In this document: piece after piece, positions 30,330-42,837 of the stretch
How positions within the stretch are numbered: the first letter of the stretch is position 1
How the letters are laid out: each line of letters opens with the position of its first letter
The notes under the pieces: model-generated
What the model was told of the DNA's origin: nothing
Database searches by the model: none
Seen by the model: only the letters and a program-made list of their open reading frames with translations
Source of the DNA: Wolfiporia cocos
Lineage: Eukaryota; Basidiomycota; Agaricomycetes; Polyporales; Phaeolaceae
Direction: 5' to 3'
DNA: 64,000 nt
Assembly: GCA_029448655.1 (NCBI GenBank)
Contig: JACCLO010000014.1
Span: 868,001-932,000 of the forward strand
Program-made: the position numbers and the translations under genes

Positions 30330-32098
30330 TGGCGCTTTTCGCGTCGTAGCGCGATGTGAAGCATGTGAAGGGTCGACTTCTGAGGACGTCAGTGTATTTT
30401 GCGGGTCATATAAATGAACAGGATGGCGGTGATACAACTTCTAGGAACGCATCGAGCTGGCATGGACCGATGGTCTATATTAACACTGACAGAACGGTAG
30501 TGTAATCGTTCGACGCGTTTTGACATTGACGCTTTTGCTATTTATATAATGTTACAACCTGACGGTCTCTCGTTCTTATGTTGCCTTGATTGCTGAGTCT
30601 TAATCTTCAGTAACATAATGGCAGCTATCATGAATTCGGTTCTTGTCAGGATTTCAAGAACCAGTCATAATAAATTCAAAACCAACTCACATCTCAGACG
30701 GTTCGATCCAAGGACAATTCAGTTCTATTAAAAACCTCCAATGAAAATCCTAAAGCAATAACACTGTAAAATCACGGCAGCATTAAAGATTAACTCCATT
30801 ATCACAAAAGCTCCAAGAAGACGAACCAATAAATTCCATACCACTATCACAACACACCAGAAGCCCTAAGAAACATTCTAATAAATCCAGTACCACAAGG
30901 CTACCACAAGGCGACATTCGAAAATAAGGTTTTATAAGTTCCTGATCTTCCAGAGATATATTTAGTCAAAAGCCACACAAGAACTAAGTTCACTTCTTTC
31001 ATTAAAGTTTATACTTCACAGAAGCATTCCTGAGAATATCAGAACCACCTAGACATTCCAGGAAGCATTCATATAATTCTAACTCAATCACAATTCAGGG
31101 ATCAGTAGATACACATGGTTACCATACATCGCAGATCCCCAGTCATATCACACCTGTTACAATTCTCAGAAACCCTTGACAAAGGTCTAACAAAGTCTAT
31201 TAGCTCTAGTTCACTACCCAGACACTGCTAAACCATTACAGGTATATGAGACACATAGGGACACACACAAGCTCATGTATATATAGTAGAAACCCACCAA
31301 GTCTGATTCCCAGCTTGGTTTTAATCAAGTAACATCCTACTCAGTCTTCTTGTGTCTGGGCTCAGTCTGACAGTTCTGCACCGTGGGGCATGTAAGGATG
31401 ACATTTGGCATACAATATAGATGCACTCCCATTTCTGTGTCAATATAGGTACACAGATTGGCCCATGTACAATATTTCGAGCGGTTGAGGGCCTTGGACA
31501 CGCTGCATGTCACATGCCAATTTCAAGCCTTTAGGCACAGTACCTTTTCTGACCATCGAGAGCACCCCTGATGCTGGAACCCAATGCTGCATCTAGTAGA
31601 AGCCCTATGCACAAACTACTCCAGGCACTAGCCACCAGCATCACCAGCCATGCCTATAACCCTAGTCCCAGAACATCAAGTCCATCTGCCCAGTCTAACA
31701 GCCCAGCCAGGAAGCCACATGAGCATGGCACAACCTCATGAGCCAAGCAGTGCATTTAACCCAGTCAACCATCTGCTGCCACACCACCGCTCACACCACG
31801 CTCTAAGTACCAAGGCTATACAACGACTCACAGCTAGGACCACCAGACTGCATCCACCCAACCAACCAACTCCAATGCCTCCCGTCTCCACAAACCACAG
31901 CCATTACAGGCTACACGGTCATTACCGACCACGAACTATGTGCCATTATAGGGACGGACTATATAAGGATCATGAACCATAGCCTACGGAGGCTCTAAAC
32001 CCAGTGGATAATGCTCTGTACGACTGAGAACCCTACCAGTCACAGGAAGCACCGCCACCGATTGCAGCCAATCATACTCGATCACCTGAGGCCATTAC
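30330..32098. other. AT-rich repeat-like region left of Ty3 copy 2
   Basis: About 30330-30640 resembles the region downstream of F-box copy 3 (around 44740-44990, shared 'gtagtgtaat' and 'ggcagctat.atga'). 30640-31260 is AT-rich and non-coding. 31600-32098 repeats short 'CCATTAC.GG' blocks and has a TATATAAGGATC box at 31961-31972. Similar blocks continue after Ty3 copy 2 (40273-40500), so copy 2 probably inserted into an older repeat. No gene is supported. Confidence 0.45.
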
Positions 32099-32469
32099 TG
32101 TCACAAGCCGATTTTCTCCAACTAGCTTGCGACTAGAGACAACCCTTATCTTATCTAAGCGCCCGCCTATGCATCACGTGCAAGGACCCCGAACACCCTG
32201 CACATGCTGACACAGACCCCGGACACCCTTGTTGTGGCTCTACACCTACGATAGGGTTTACCATACTCTAAACGGTCTACCAGATTACGTAATACTGTAT
32301 AGTAGCCAAACATGTACAAACAGCCTACGAACATATATACCAGCCAGACGAGCAGGGAGCACCCCAGACTCGTCTTGGCCTTTGTTGCCTTGAGTAGCCT
32401 CAGACTAGGAATACGCTTCCACGCGAGTAATATTCCCCTGAGTAGTTGCTTGAGATAGCGCTTGTGTCA
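32099..32469 (+). repeat. 5' LTR of Ty3 copy 2
   Basis: 371 bp, TG...CA. It contains a TATATA box and the inferred start AGACTCGTCTT at 32366-32376. Confidence 0.95.
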
Positions 32470-32470
32470 T

Positions 32471-32481
32471 AAGATGAGTCT
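32471..32481 (+). other. Self-complementary primer-binding site, Ty3 copy 2
   Basis: AAGATGAGTCT, one base inside the LTR. It differs from the copy 1 site by C to T (a CpG change) but still pairs with AGACUCGUCUU through a G-U wobble. Confidence 0.75.
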
Positions 32482-33230
32482 CCTCCCCGTTCTGAGTTCA
32501 TTCCAGAACAACCCTGGCGCACTAGGGGCAAAGTGCATTGTTTCTTCGCCCTCGAGTTGACTTCGGTCGATTCGGGTGTTAAACTCTTATCCTCCCGTAT
32601 CCCAGGGACAAGGGACTGGGCTCTGGGGGGAATACACTTGTGAACAGCGTGTAGGGGACCTCTCCTACCGTTGCTTCTAAGCTACTGGGCCAGCGTCGTG
32701 CAATACGGCGTAAAGGCTTTGGGTTTCAACCCCACCGTAGTAGACGTGTACCCGACGTGAAATAATCAAAGGCGTTAAGGGGCCCTACGGCAGATTACAG
32801 AGGCACTGGGCACCTATTTACGTGCATTACCGCGCCGACTATACGGGCATTACCGCCTCCCCATTACTATACAACCCAGCGCCCCACCAGGCGGCTGAAG
32901 AGGCACGACACAGCCTGTTCATACGGCCACTTGGCCCAACTACGATAGTTTTAGACCCTCCATCCCAAGGGTTTAGATCCCGTGCCCCCGGTATCCCGAA
33001 TTAGCTTCGGGGCTGGACGAGGTTTCGGAGGCAGAGATTACTTGCCGGCCTTGGGCTGAAAACCCCTTGGCGTTTCTTGGCGCACCTCCGAAAAGAGGTG
33101 GTCTCTGAATAGAGTGGAAAGACAGTTTCTAGTTACCACCCCGATCGCAACTATAGGCTGATCCACAGTGGGCGGGTAGCACTGTTTTTCGCGACTCTAC
33201 ATTCCATACATACATCTTCATCATGCTACA

Positions 33231-36200
33231 ATGGCCGCTCCCCACACCCTCGACTATATCCGCAACCCACAGCCCGAACCCCCGACCCCGGCTAACGTCC
33301 CACTCCCCGGCTCCGTCGCCACCAACAACCCGTTCCTCCCAGGGCAGTGGGTGAACTACCAGATGCACGGTCTCCCGGACGACTTCACGCTCCTATCGGT
33401 GGCAGATAGCATCCACGCCCCCCGAACGAATGTCGAGGTCGCCCCGGTACGCACAGAGACCATCGGAGAGCATCGCCCTGCTCGCTCACTGGTCCTGGGG
33501 GGATCAGTCGAAGACCAAGGTCCCGGCATTGAACGGTTGGACGAGGCATTCCACCTGGCCCGGGAACAATCAAACACCATCCGAGGGATGAGTCCCGCAC
33601 ACATTGACTCACCCCTAGCCGTACGATGGGTGTTCCCCCCCAACCCAACAGCGGCGGATTTTGGTTTTCGGTGTCAGACGGTAGCGGCCACAATGGTTCA
33701 GACCGGTGTGTGGAACGCCGACATGGGAGCAAGGTTCCTGCGGGAGGCACAACGCCTCCAGCCAGATGCCCTTGCAGCAGGAGACGCGGCTTCACTATAC
33801 AGCCAGCACTCCATTCCCCGTCGGTCAGTACCATCGGTCCCGGAAGAACGTTTCCGGCCGGTCGAAAACTGGGTGAGGTCCATACATATGGGATCTCCCC
33901 CACCGGTGAACTCGGCAACCCGTCCAGCATCAAACGCGGGCACCCGGCAGACGAACCCCTTCCTGCCAGGCTACACCCCCCCGGTCATTACTCCCCAGGT
34001 CCCCTACTCGGCTATGGCAGCAGCTCCGGTCCCTCCGTCGGCTCCCCCCGCAAACATGCACGTGAACACCTGGAGAGCCGCGCCTCTTCAGGGAACACGA
34101 GCATCGATGTGGCGGCCCGAGAAACCGGCTAGCTCGCAATGGGATGCGTACTCCATGCTCCCAGAGCCACAGCCCGATCCCCGGTACAAGTCTAAGGTAC
34201 GCGAACCCGAACCCTTCACCGGCGAGAACTTCATTGCCTGGGTAATACGACTGAAACTGTACATCGACGACAACCGGCTGCTGCTCTTCACAGACAGCAA
34301 AAAGATCGGCACGGCTATCTCGTTGATACGGGGACCAAAGGTGGATTCGTGGGTAACGGCTTTCACGCAGGAACACTACCGTGACGGACAATGGCATCTG
34401 AGCTGGCTCCGCTTCATCTGGGAACTCCACCAGAAGTTCGACGACCCCGACTTGGAAAAGAAGTCGGCGGTTGCAGCGGAAAAACTCAGTATGACCATCG
34501 GTAAAGGCGAGGAGTACTTCGAGGAGCTGGAAAGACTTCTTTCGGAAGCTAAGTATGACAAGGAGAACCAGATCGTTCATCGATGGGTCACCTCTGCCAT
34601 CCCGAAAGAAATCTACACGGCAGTACACTCCGCTTTCGTCGCCGCCACGGTAAACGACAAATCGCAACGAGGTTACAACGTCCAGATCCCCGAGGACTAC
34701 AAATCCTGGAAACAGGCGATCCTCCGGATGGACAATGCGATGCGTCATCTCCACGACGAAGAAAAGCTGCACCACGGTCGTGACACGGGTAAGGGCGTTG
34801 CCGACAAAGGGAAAGGTCGGGCGACAACATCAGCATCAGGAACCACGCGGTCCGAGCCCACCGCAGAAGAATGGGCCAACTTGCTCAAGAGGAAGTGCCA
34901 CTCTTGCAGCAAGACACAAGCAGAGGCACCAGGGAAGGGCTGCAACAAGCCCGTCTGGCACCAACCCAACTGGAAGCCCCGAGCAGCTACCAGTGGAGGG
35001 AACACCGGTGCCGGACCCTCACAACTGGCGCGCACCCGCCAGGCCGTCGAAGGCCCACCCGCCAAAAAAGTCCTTGGGGAAGTATCCCAGGAGGACTTCG
35101 TGCGAATGGTGGCTGCCTGGGCCAAGGAAAATCCGGAGGCTGCGAAGGAAGCCGGATTCACTCAGGTACGTCCCCTCTCTAATAATAAGTTTTCAGTTCT
35201 GGAGATTGAGGAACCAGTAAATGTCTCTATCTCCGACTCTGCCACAGAGGGTAACGAACCGGTGGATGGACTATATGGGCTAGGAACCGGGGCCCCGATA
35301 TTTGATTACACATCTGTACCACGTTCTGTAGACTTGGCGCCTGGTGACGATGACGGAGCTTCAACATGCTCCGACGACTCGTTTGTAACAGCCTCAGAGG
35401 AGCCTCCCACCAGAGCTTGGCGGGAGGATAAAACCGTGCTTAATTCCTCTAGTATTAATGTAAACTATGTGCCAATGGACGTAGACCCGGTTGTAGACTC
35501 AGATGTGCAAATGGCAGACGCATCTAAGCCTACAGTCCAGAAAAAGACGGAAAAGAAAATGCGGCGTCGACGTGCCAAGAAGAAGGCAGTCACGCTCGAC
35601 ACCACCCGCGGGCAATCCCCCCTGAGCGCAAAAGCGAAGGAGCTGCGGGTTACGATCTTCACTCCACGGAGGAAGTCATCATACGCAATGGGAAACGTAT
35701 CACCGTAGATACAGGCATAATGATCCGGATGCCGCCCGGTGTATACGGCCGCATAGCTCCACGATCCGGACTCGCCTTGAAGGGAGTCGACGTGGAGGCC
35801 GGGGTAGTCGATGAAGACTACACCGGTCGGTTAAAAGTCATACTGAATAATCAGACTGGAACAGATTATCAGGTCGAGTATGGGGACAGAATCGCCCAGT
35901 TCATACTCGAATGCAACATGACGCCAGACACGCGCATAGTAAAAAGCATTAGGGAAACCAGACACGGAACACAGGGGTTCGGCTCTACTGGTGAGAAACT
36001 CAGAGGAAATATAGTGGTAATCCAGACGGGAAAACGGGGAAGGCAGATCGAAGTACCGATCACCCTCCACCGCCCTGACGGACGCGCCCTCTTCACAAAG
36101 GCACTGATAGACTCCGGTTCAACGGGATCGGTCATCAGTCGTGCCTACGTGGAGGAACACAAACTCGAGCAACTCCCACTAGACCGACCCGTCAAACTGT

Positions 36201-39200
36201 GCAACGCTGACGGTAGTACCAACGCTGCGGGCAAAATGACGCACTATGTCGAACTTCAGATGCAGATCGATACGCATTTGGAAACGCGCAAGTTCCATGT
36301 CACCAAGCTGAGCTCGGCCGACATATTCCTCGGCTTCGATTGGTTGGAAGACCACAATCCCACCATCGACTGGAAGAAACGCCGAATCATCTTCACCTGC
36401 AACTGCGAACACGAGCAGATCGAGGACGGTGACCATATTTATTACATCTTCGCTGACGCTTGGATACGAAATAGGGAAGAGTTCCGGGCCGACATCGCTG
36501 AGCGAGTCCGCGCGACGAAGGCCACCGAGATCGCCATCGCCACCGGCAAAACCACGGAAGCCAAGACTTTCGAGGAAGTAGTCCCCGGGTACTTACACGA
36601 ATTCAAAGACGTGTTTAAGGAAATGGAATTCGACCAACTCCCCGAAAGACGGCCGTGGGATCACGCCATAGAACTCTTACCAAACTCCGAACCCTACGCC
36701 GGCAAGATCTATGCCCTATCGCCCCGAGAACAAGAGGCGTTAGACGACTTCCTAGAAGAACAGCTACGGACTGGACGAATACGACCATCCAAGTCGCCAT
36801 GGGGGGCACCATTCTTCTTCGTCAAGAAGAAGGATGGGAAACTGAGACCCATTCAGGACTATCAGAAATTGAACCAGATGACCAAGAAGAACCGGTACCC
36901 GCTCCCTCTGATCACGGAGTTGCTCAACAAGCTAAAACGAGCTAAGTACTTCTCTAAACTGGACATTCGTTGGGGATACACAAACGTCAGAATCAAAGAA
37001 GGCGACGAGGAAAAAGCCGCCTTCATCACTAATAGAGGGCTATACGAGCCGTTAGTGATGTTCTTCGGAATGTGCAACGCACCGGGCACGTTCCAGACTT
37101 TGATGAACGACATTTTCCGAGACCTGATCATGACTGGAAAGGTCATTGTATACCTAGACGATATACTTGTTTTCACGGAGACCGAAGCAGAACACAAAGA
37201 GATCCTGCGCAAGGTTCTGCTCGTTCTCCGTCAAAACAAGCTGACCTGTAAACCAGAGAAATGCGAGTTCATGAAATCAGAAGTAGAATACTTGGGACAC
37301 ATAATCTCTCACGGGGAAATCCGTATGGATCCCGCGAAGGTGGCGGCAGTGGCTGAATGGCCCGCACCTCAGAACAAGAAAGAAGTGCAATCCTTCATAG
37401 GATTTGCAAACTTCTACCGGAGATTCATCCCTAAGTTCTCCACGGTAGCACGCCCACTGATAAACCTAACCAAGGACACGCCTTGGCAGTGGGGTACGGC
37501 GGAACAAGAGTGCTTCGATAAGTTAAAGAAAATATTTATCGAAGCACCCGTGTTAGGGATACCAAACGACGACGATCCTTTCCGCATCGAAGCAGACTCT
37601 TCAGACTTCACAACTGGAGCCTGCCTCATGCAGAAACAGGACGGTGTCTGGAAACCCATCGCCTACCAGAGTAAGACGATGCTACCGGCAGAACGGAACT
37701 ACGAGATCTACGACAGAGAACTCCTCGCCATCATGCGCGCACTTGATGAATGGCGGCATTTCGTAATGGGTGGCAAACACCCTGTAGAAGTACTAATGGA
37801 CCATAAGAACCTAGAATATTTTAAGACCCCACAGAAAATTAATCCGCAACAAGCCCGGTGGATGACGGAACTCGCCGAGTATGACCTGCAACTCGTGCAC
37901 ATCCCCGGCAAGACCAATGGAAGGGCCGACGGGCTTTCCCGAAGAAGTGATCACGGCAACGACAAGGATCACCTCAAAGGGCAAGTCGTCCTGAAGCCAC
38001 ACCTCTTCGTCCAAGATAGCGCAGAAAGGCTGCGATCCTCATTCTATACTGTAGTCAAGGGTATCACCCACGACGAAGTAAAAGAGAGGGTCAAAGCGGA
38101 AGCCGATCTCTACAATGGGAAGGAAGGAGTAGAAGTAGGGGAAACGACTGAGGACGGTCTGCGATATAGGAGGGGGAGGTTAATTATCCCTCGGGACGAA
38201 GAATTTATCGGAAAAATCATTTCTTCATTCCACACACCGTCTCAGCAGGACACCCTGGCACCGAAAACACGTACACGGCTATACACCGACACTACTGGTG
38301 GCCCAAGATGCGTTCAGACATCCGCCAGTACGTCAAAGCCTGTATCAAGTGCCAGGCCGCTAAGCCGGACCGATCCAAACGCGCGGCTCCACTCAACCCG
38401 AACCCAACTCCAGCACACAATTGGGAGAACATTTCCGTAGACATGATCACGGGACTCCCCACTTCCAAGGGTCGTGACGCGATAATTGTAGTAGTAGACA
38501 TGAAGTCAAAGGACTATATAGCTGTACCAACAACGACTAAACTATCGGCCGAAGGATGGGCCAACATATTCGTAGATAAAATATATACACAACACGGACT
38601 ACCAAAGAAAATATTTAGCGACAGAGGACCACAATTTGTATCAGAATTCATAAAGGACATATATCGTAGACTAGGCATACAGGGAAACCCGAGTACCGCG
38701 TTCCACCCACAGACAGACGGGCAAACGGAACGTATGAACCAGGAACTCGAGGTCTACCTTAGATTATTTATTAACGAAACTCATACGAACTGGCCGGACT
38801 TACTCCCGCTGGCAAGCTTTGCGTACAAGACACACGTACACAGTAGCACGGGATACAGTCCCTTTTACCTTACGCACGGATACCACCCCTTCACAGGTGT
38901 AGAGGCGCCGGAACAAGAAGAGGGGGTAGCATGAGATTGGGTCGAACACATGCACACCATATCCAAACTCGCTTCACAGAACCTGGAGAAAGCTAAGCTA
39001 CGCATGAAGGAGTACTATGATAGGAAACGGGCATCGCCACTATCATACTCTGAAGGCGACTTGGTCTGGGTCGACGGCCGCAACATAAACATGGGCCACC
39101 CAACCAAGAAGCTTGACTCCAAGCGATTTGGACCGTACAAGGTCACGAAGAAGGTCGGACATGGAGCGTACGAACTAGACCTCCCCGCAGACATGCGCGG

Positions 39201-39939
39201 GATATACCCAGTATTCAACGAGGTCTTACTCCTACCATATACACCGCCCGCCTTCCCCAACCAGGACCATAGTAAAATGACGGAAAGCAATGACGTTCAC
39301 AGGCCTCTCAGGATCCTCGAATCCAGGGAGGACCAAGGGCGAATCGAGCTAGAAGTCGAGTGGTCTGACGGGACTAAGACATGGGAACGAAAACGTGGAT
39401 TGAACCATTACCAAGAGCTCGTCACAAAATTCTTCAAAGCAAGACCATCCGCCCCAGGTAACCAGTGGAAAAACAGAAACACTGGCTGGGACCACTCTAA
39501 CACCAAATGGGACCCAGAGTGGGAGGACTTCGAACGAAAAGCTCAGGAAATGGGACTCAGAGAAAACCCGAAGGAGTTCATCATATACGACGACATAGAC
39601 ACTACGCTTCTTATCAAAGGCAGTATACCATTCTACGCCTACGAAAAGAAGCTCGTCGCTCGTAACTTCTGGTTCTGCGATCCACGAACACGGGTCATGC
39701 AATACGGAATACGCGTTGGAACACCAATAGAATCCACTATACCTGAATTGATAGGATACTGGATCTATCCGGTCTTAAACACACTCCAACTGGCGCACCC
39801 ACACATCTGCACCAAAACCGTAGACCACCCGTGCCATGTTGACCAAACTATGTACAAAGTGATTGCTGGGCGTGGGGATACGCAGCTAGAAGAGGGGGTA
39901 CTGTCACAAGCCAATTTTCTCCAACTAGCTTGCGACTAG
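33231..39939 (+). pseudogene. Broken gag-pol of Ty3 copy 2
   Basis: Same domain order as the intact copy. Three lesions are visible by comparison: a 10-bp deletion at the start of the dUTPase domain (35600/35601) that ends the first frame at 35708; a 1-bp deletion near 38233 in the integrase zinc-finger region that ends the second frame at 38440; and a TGA at 38932-38934 between integrase core and GPY/F. The frame then resumes at 38950-39939 with GPY/F, chromodomain and the LTR-encoded end. Gag itself (33231 to about 35590) is open. RT, YLDD and RNase H are open in 35720-38440. It cannot make a full polyprotein. Confidence 0.93.
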
Positions 39940-40272
39940 AGACAACCCTTATCTTATCTAAGCACCCACCTATGCATCACGTGCAAGGACCCCGAACACC
40001 CCGCACGTGCTGACACAGACCCCGGACACCCTTGTTGTGGCTCTACACCTACGATAGGGTTTACCATACTCTAAACGGTCTACCAGATTACGTAATACTG
40101 TATAGTAGCCAAACATGTACAAACAGCCTACGAACATATATACCAGCCAGACGAGCAGGGAGCACCCCAGACTCGTCTTGGCCTTTGTTGCCTTGAGTAG
40201 CCTCAGACTAGGAATACGCTTCCACGCGAGTAATATTCCCCTGAGTAGTTGCTTGAGATAGCGCTTGTGTCA
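39902..40272 (+). repeat. 3' LTR of Ty3 copy 2
   Basis: 371 bp, preceded by the polypurine tract AGAAGAGGGGGTAC. The first 38 bp encode the end of the polyprotein (stop at 39939). Confidence 0.95.
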
Positions 40273-40277
40273 ATTAC

Positions 40278-40587
40278 CAGCCAGTCCACGATCACTAGCT
40301 ACATCACTGATCACCAACCGCTAACGCCACCATTACCGGCACCAGCCCCGATCTAGACTAGAACCCCGATTGTGGACTTAGAACCACACCATTACCGGTG
40401 AACCCCCAATCGATGAGAATCACTGATCTGGAACGAACCCACTATGTCACCATGGACATCCAGCCGTACCAGCACCCCGATGCCATTACTGGCCACATAG
40501 CCCTTAGAGTATTAGGTCAGCGCTGACGCCCTATGGGCCATGCACCATAACATGTACAAATAGATAGAGCCTATATAATTGGCCGAC
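40278..40587 (+). repeat. Remnant of an older repeat, possibly LTR with TATA box
   Basis: Contains several 'CCATTAC.GG' blocks and, at 40571-40578, a CTATATAATT box. It continues beyond the solo LTR at 41297-41422, whose sequence resembles the end of the Ty3-type LTR. A candidate LTR start TGTCAC lies at 40445, but no matching target duplication was found. No gene. Confidence 0.5.
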
Positions 40588-41296
40588 TGTTACGGGTCGA
40601 ATACCCGTTCGTATATTCGAGTCGCGAATATAGATTGTTCTTCTGCACGTGGGCACGTCGCCGTATGCAAGGCAAATACTCGTTAGATGCCTTCGGGTCC
40701 TAAGTGAAGTCCTTAGGGGATCGGTTAATATCCAATATGCGTTAGAGGATATAATCTGTTCAAGTGCGAGTCGAATAGAATATAAGACTCGCCTAAGTCC
40801 GAGAAGTCAGTGTGCACTTCGAGGACTTAGTCGTTCGATTGCTCGAGTGAGAAATACTGAGCGTAGTTTCCTACGTTTGAGAACGAGTATAAGACTTCTT
40901 GTTTATACAACAAGGTCGAGCTGAAGAGCCTCGACAGTAAGTACATGGGTTTTATATACTACGTTAAGTTTCAGGGGTCAAGTCTGTCCCAGATGTCACC
41001 GATACTGTCTACGCTATAGTACCAAACGTTTGATAAGTATGTAATGATATATCCGAGACGATAGATAAGAATGATGGCGGTTGAACGCCATCTATCAGCA
41101 AGCAAACGATGAACATGAAACGGTGGCAGAGTTGGATCTGCCAGAGATGAAACGCGCCCTATTGACTAGTACGACTGGGGATGCGCCCAGTTGAGTCACG
41201 AGTAGCCAGGGGAGTTGGTTGTGCAACAAGTCCCTGTATCGTATTCGCCCAATGGTGAGTTCTGTCGATATTCGAAAAATCAAAACAACCGTAACA
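40588..41296 (+). repeat. Solo LTR, TGTTACGG family, copy B (709 bp)
   Basis: Ends TGTTACGG and CCGTAACA. The flanks CCGAC (40583-40587) and CCAAC (41297-41301) look like a 5-bp target duplication with one CpG to CpA change. It is inserted inside an older Ty3-type LTR. No internal coding sequence is present, so it is a solo LTR left by recombination. Confidence 0.85.
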
Positions 41297-41422
41297 CCAA
41301 CAGTCTTGAGCAAACCTCAGACTTGCCTTGGCCTCTTCAGCCTTAGATGCCCCGGACCAGGAATGCACCTTTGTGCGAGTAGCATTCCCCCAGGTGTGTG
41401 TCTTAGGTTGTAGCATGTGTCA
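41297..41422 (+). repeat. Right part of older Ty3-type LTR, split by the solo LTR
   Basis: It ends GTGTCA and matches 26429-26554 in reverse. Confidence 0.6.
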
Positions 41423-41576
41423 CTGCAAATGGCTGCAAAGAAATTAGTAAGCTACAAAGAAAAGAAGTCTCAATGAAGGGTGATGAGGCATCCCCGTCAC
41501 AGCTATCAGATGTGCATACTGAAGCTCAACAGATGGCGGCGCATCGATTGCGGCTCATAGCTGGCTCGGGATACAG

Positions 41577-42604
41577 TAGTGTTGCTGAAGTTCAGTTCGG
41601 TTCAGGCTCAGGGGGGTCTGGGGCTGAACCCAGAACCAAACCAACTGCAGGGAACCTGAACCTGAACCTGAATCTGAATCTGAACCTGAACCTGAACCTG
41701 AACCTGAACCTGAACCTGAACCTGGACTGAACCTGCTGAACCGGTTCAGCAGGTTCAGTTCAAGGTTCGAACTAGGTTCGGACCGCTAAGTCACTTGCTT
41801 TTATAGTGTGTAAACATAATATTTTGGACACCAACTCTGGGTACCTTTCTGTGTATGTCAATTGCCCTATATTGTCTACCTCATCCCCAGCAATATTGAA
41901 ACCACTGGAATAACCACACTTCAAGTTTTGCAGTGCCTCAAGCATCCATTTAGTGTCTATTGGGCTGCTGCATTCTGAAGTGGCTCTTAGTCTTCTTCAG
42001 AGTGGTAAAATATAATTTGTTGATGCACAATAATCACTCAAGTCAGCTATTTTGAGCAGTTCAGTAATCAGATTCCATAGGCAGAACAAGTGTGAATTAG
42101 CCTGAGACAAAGCTCAATAACAAACCTTATTAGACAGCTCTGTATATAACCTACAGTAGGATCATGAATACAAAGTGAAACATTATATCTACATTTTTGA
42201 CTTCATCTAACAGCAGTGAATGCAGCCTCATGTCACAGAAAGCACAGTAATTCCAACATGGGGTTGAGCTCTTGCCATAGTGGGAGACTGGAGTATATGA
42301 GTGCTGATGCTTGCCATGGTGAAGTTATCCATAACTTACTACAACAGTACTATAGCAAGGATGGCAAGATCATGATTGTAATTAATGCTTATCCACCAGT
42401 ATCTACCAAGAATATGTCAATGCTAAATGGTTCAAGGTTCAGTCCGGTTCGGACCTGGTTCAAGGGTATCCATGGCCCCCCTGAACCGAGAACCGAACCT
42501 TGACATCCTACCCTGAACCGGACCTGGACTGAACCTGAACCTAGGTTCGGTTCAGGCGGTTCAGGTTCTGAACCTTGGTTCTGAACTGAACTTCAGCAAC
42601 ACTA
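41577..42604 (+). mobile_element. Non-autonomous hAT element, copy 3 (1028 bp)
   Basis: Starts TAGTGTTGCTGAAG and ends with its inverse. The flanking 8-mers GGATACAG (41569-41576) and GGATGCAG (42605-42612) differ by one transition. The interior is homologous to copies 1 and 2 but clearly diverged, and the subterminal GAACCT hexamer is expanded to about a dozen units (41652-41724). It is an older insertion than copies 1 and 2. No transposase. Confidence 0.9.
41652..41724 (+). repeat. (GAACCT)n hexamer array
   Basis: About 12 units, two of them GAATCT. Copies 1 and 2 have only two or three units at this place. Confidence 0.9.
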
Positions 42605-42837
42605 GGATGCAGTGCCATTCATCGGCGAAGATAACCTGCCCTTAGTCAGAAAGCCATGCATCTTGTAGAAGTTCTGCAGCTGACACGATAAGTGACACAA
42701 TTGATATATGATATTGGGCCGTGAGATCGGGATCGATCGTGCAGATTATGGTACTTCCGGAGCACCCGCACTCATCCGTTTGCGTCATCCACAACAGCCA
42801 GAGAATTTATGTGCATGAGCGCTCAATCCATGAGCGG

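Larger units (their letters stand above)
32099..40272 (+). mobile_element. Ty3/gypsy LTR retrotransposon, copy 2 (8174 bp), defective
   Basis: Same family as 15864-24100 but on the plus strand. The 371-bp LTRs 32099-32469 and 39902-40272 are flanked by ATTAC (32094-32098 and 40273-40277). The LTRs differ at five positions, all CpG-type transitions, so it is older than copy 1. The coding region carries three disabling changes. Confidence 0.95.
40588..41760 (+). repeat. Inverted duplication, arm B
   Basis: Reverse complement of 26109-27262. Arm B continues on both sides into intact contexts (older LTR on the left, full hAT on the right), whereas arm A stops abruptly in F-box sequence at both ends. 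Arm B therefore looks like the source. Confidence 0.88.
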
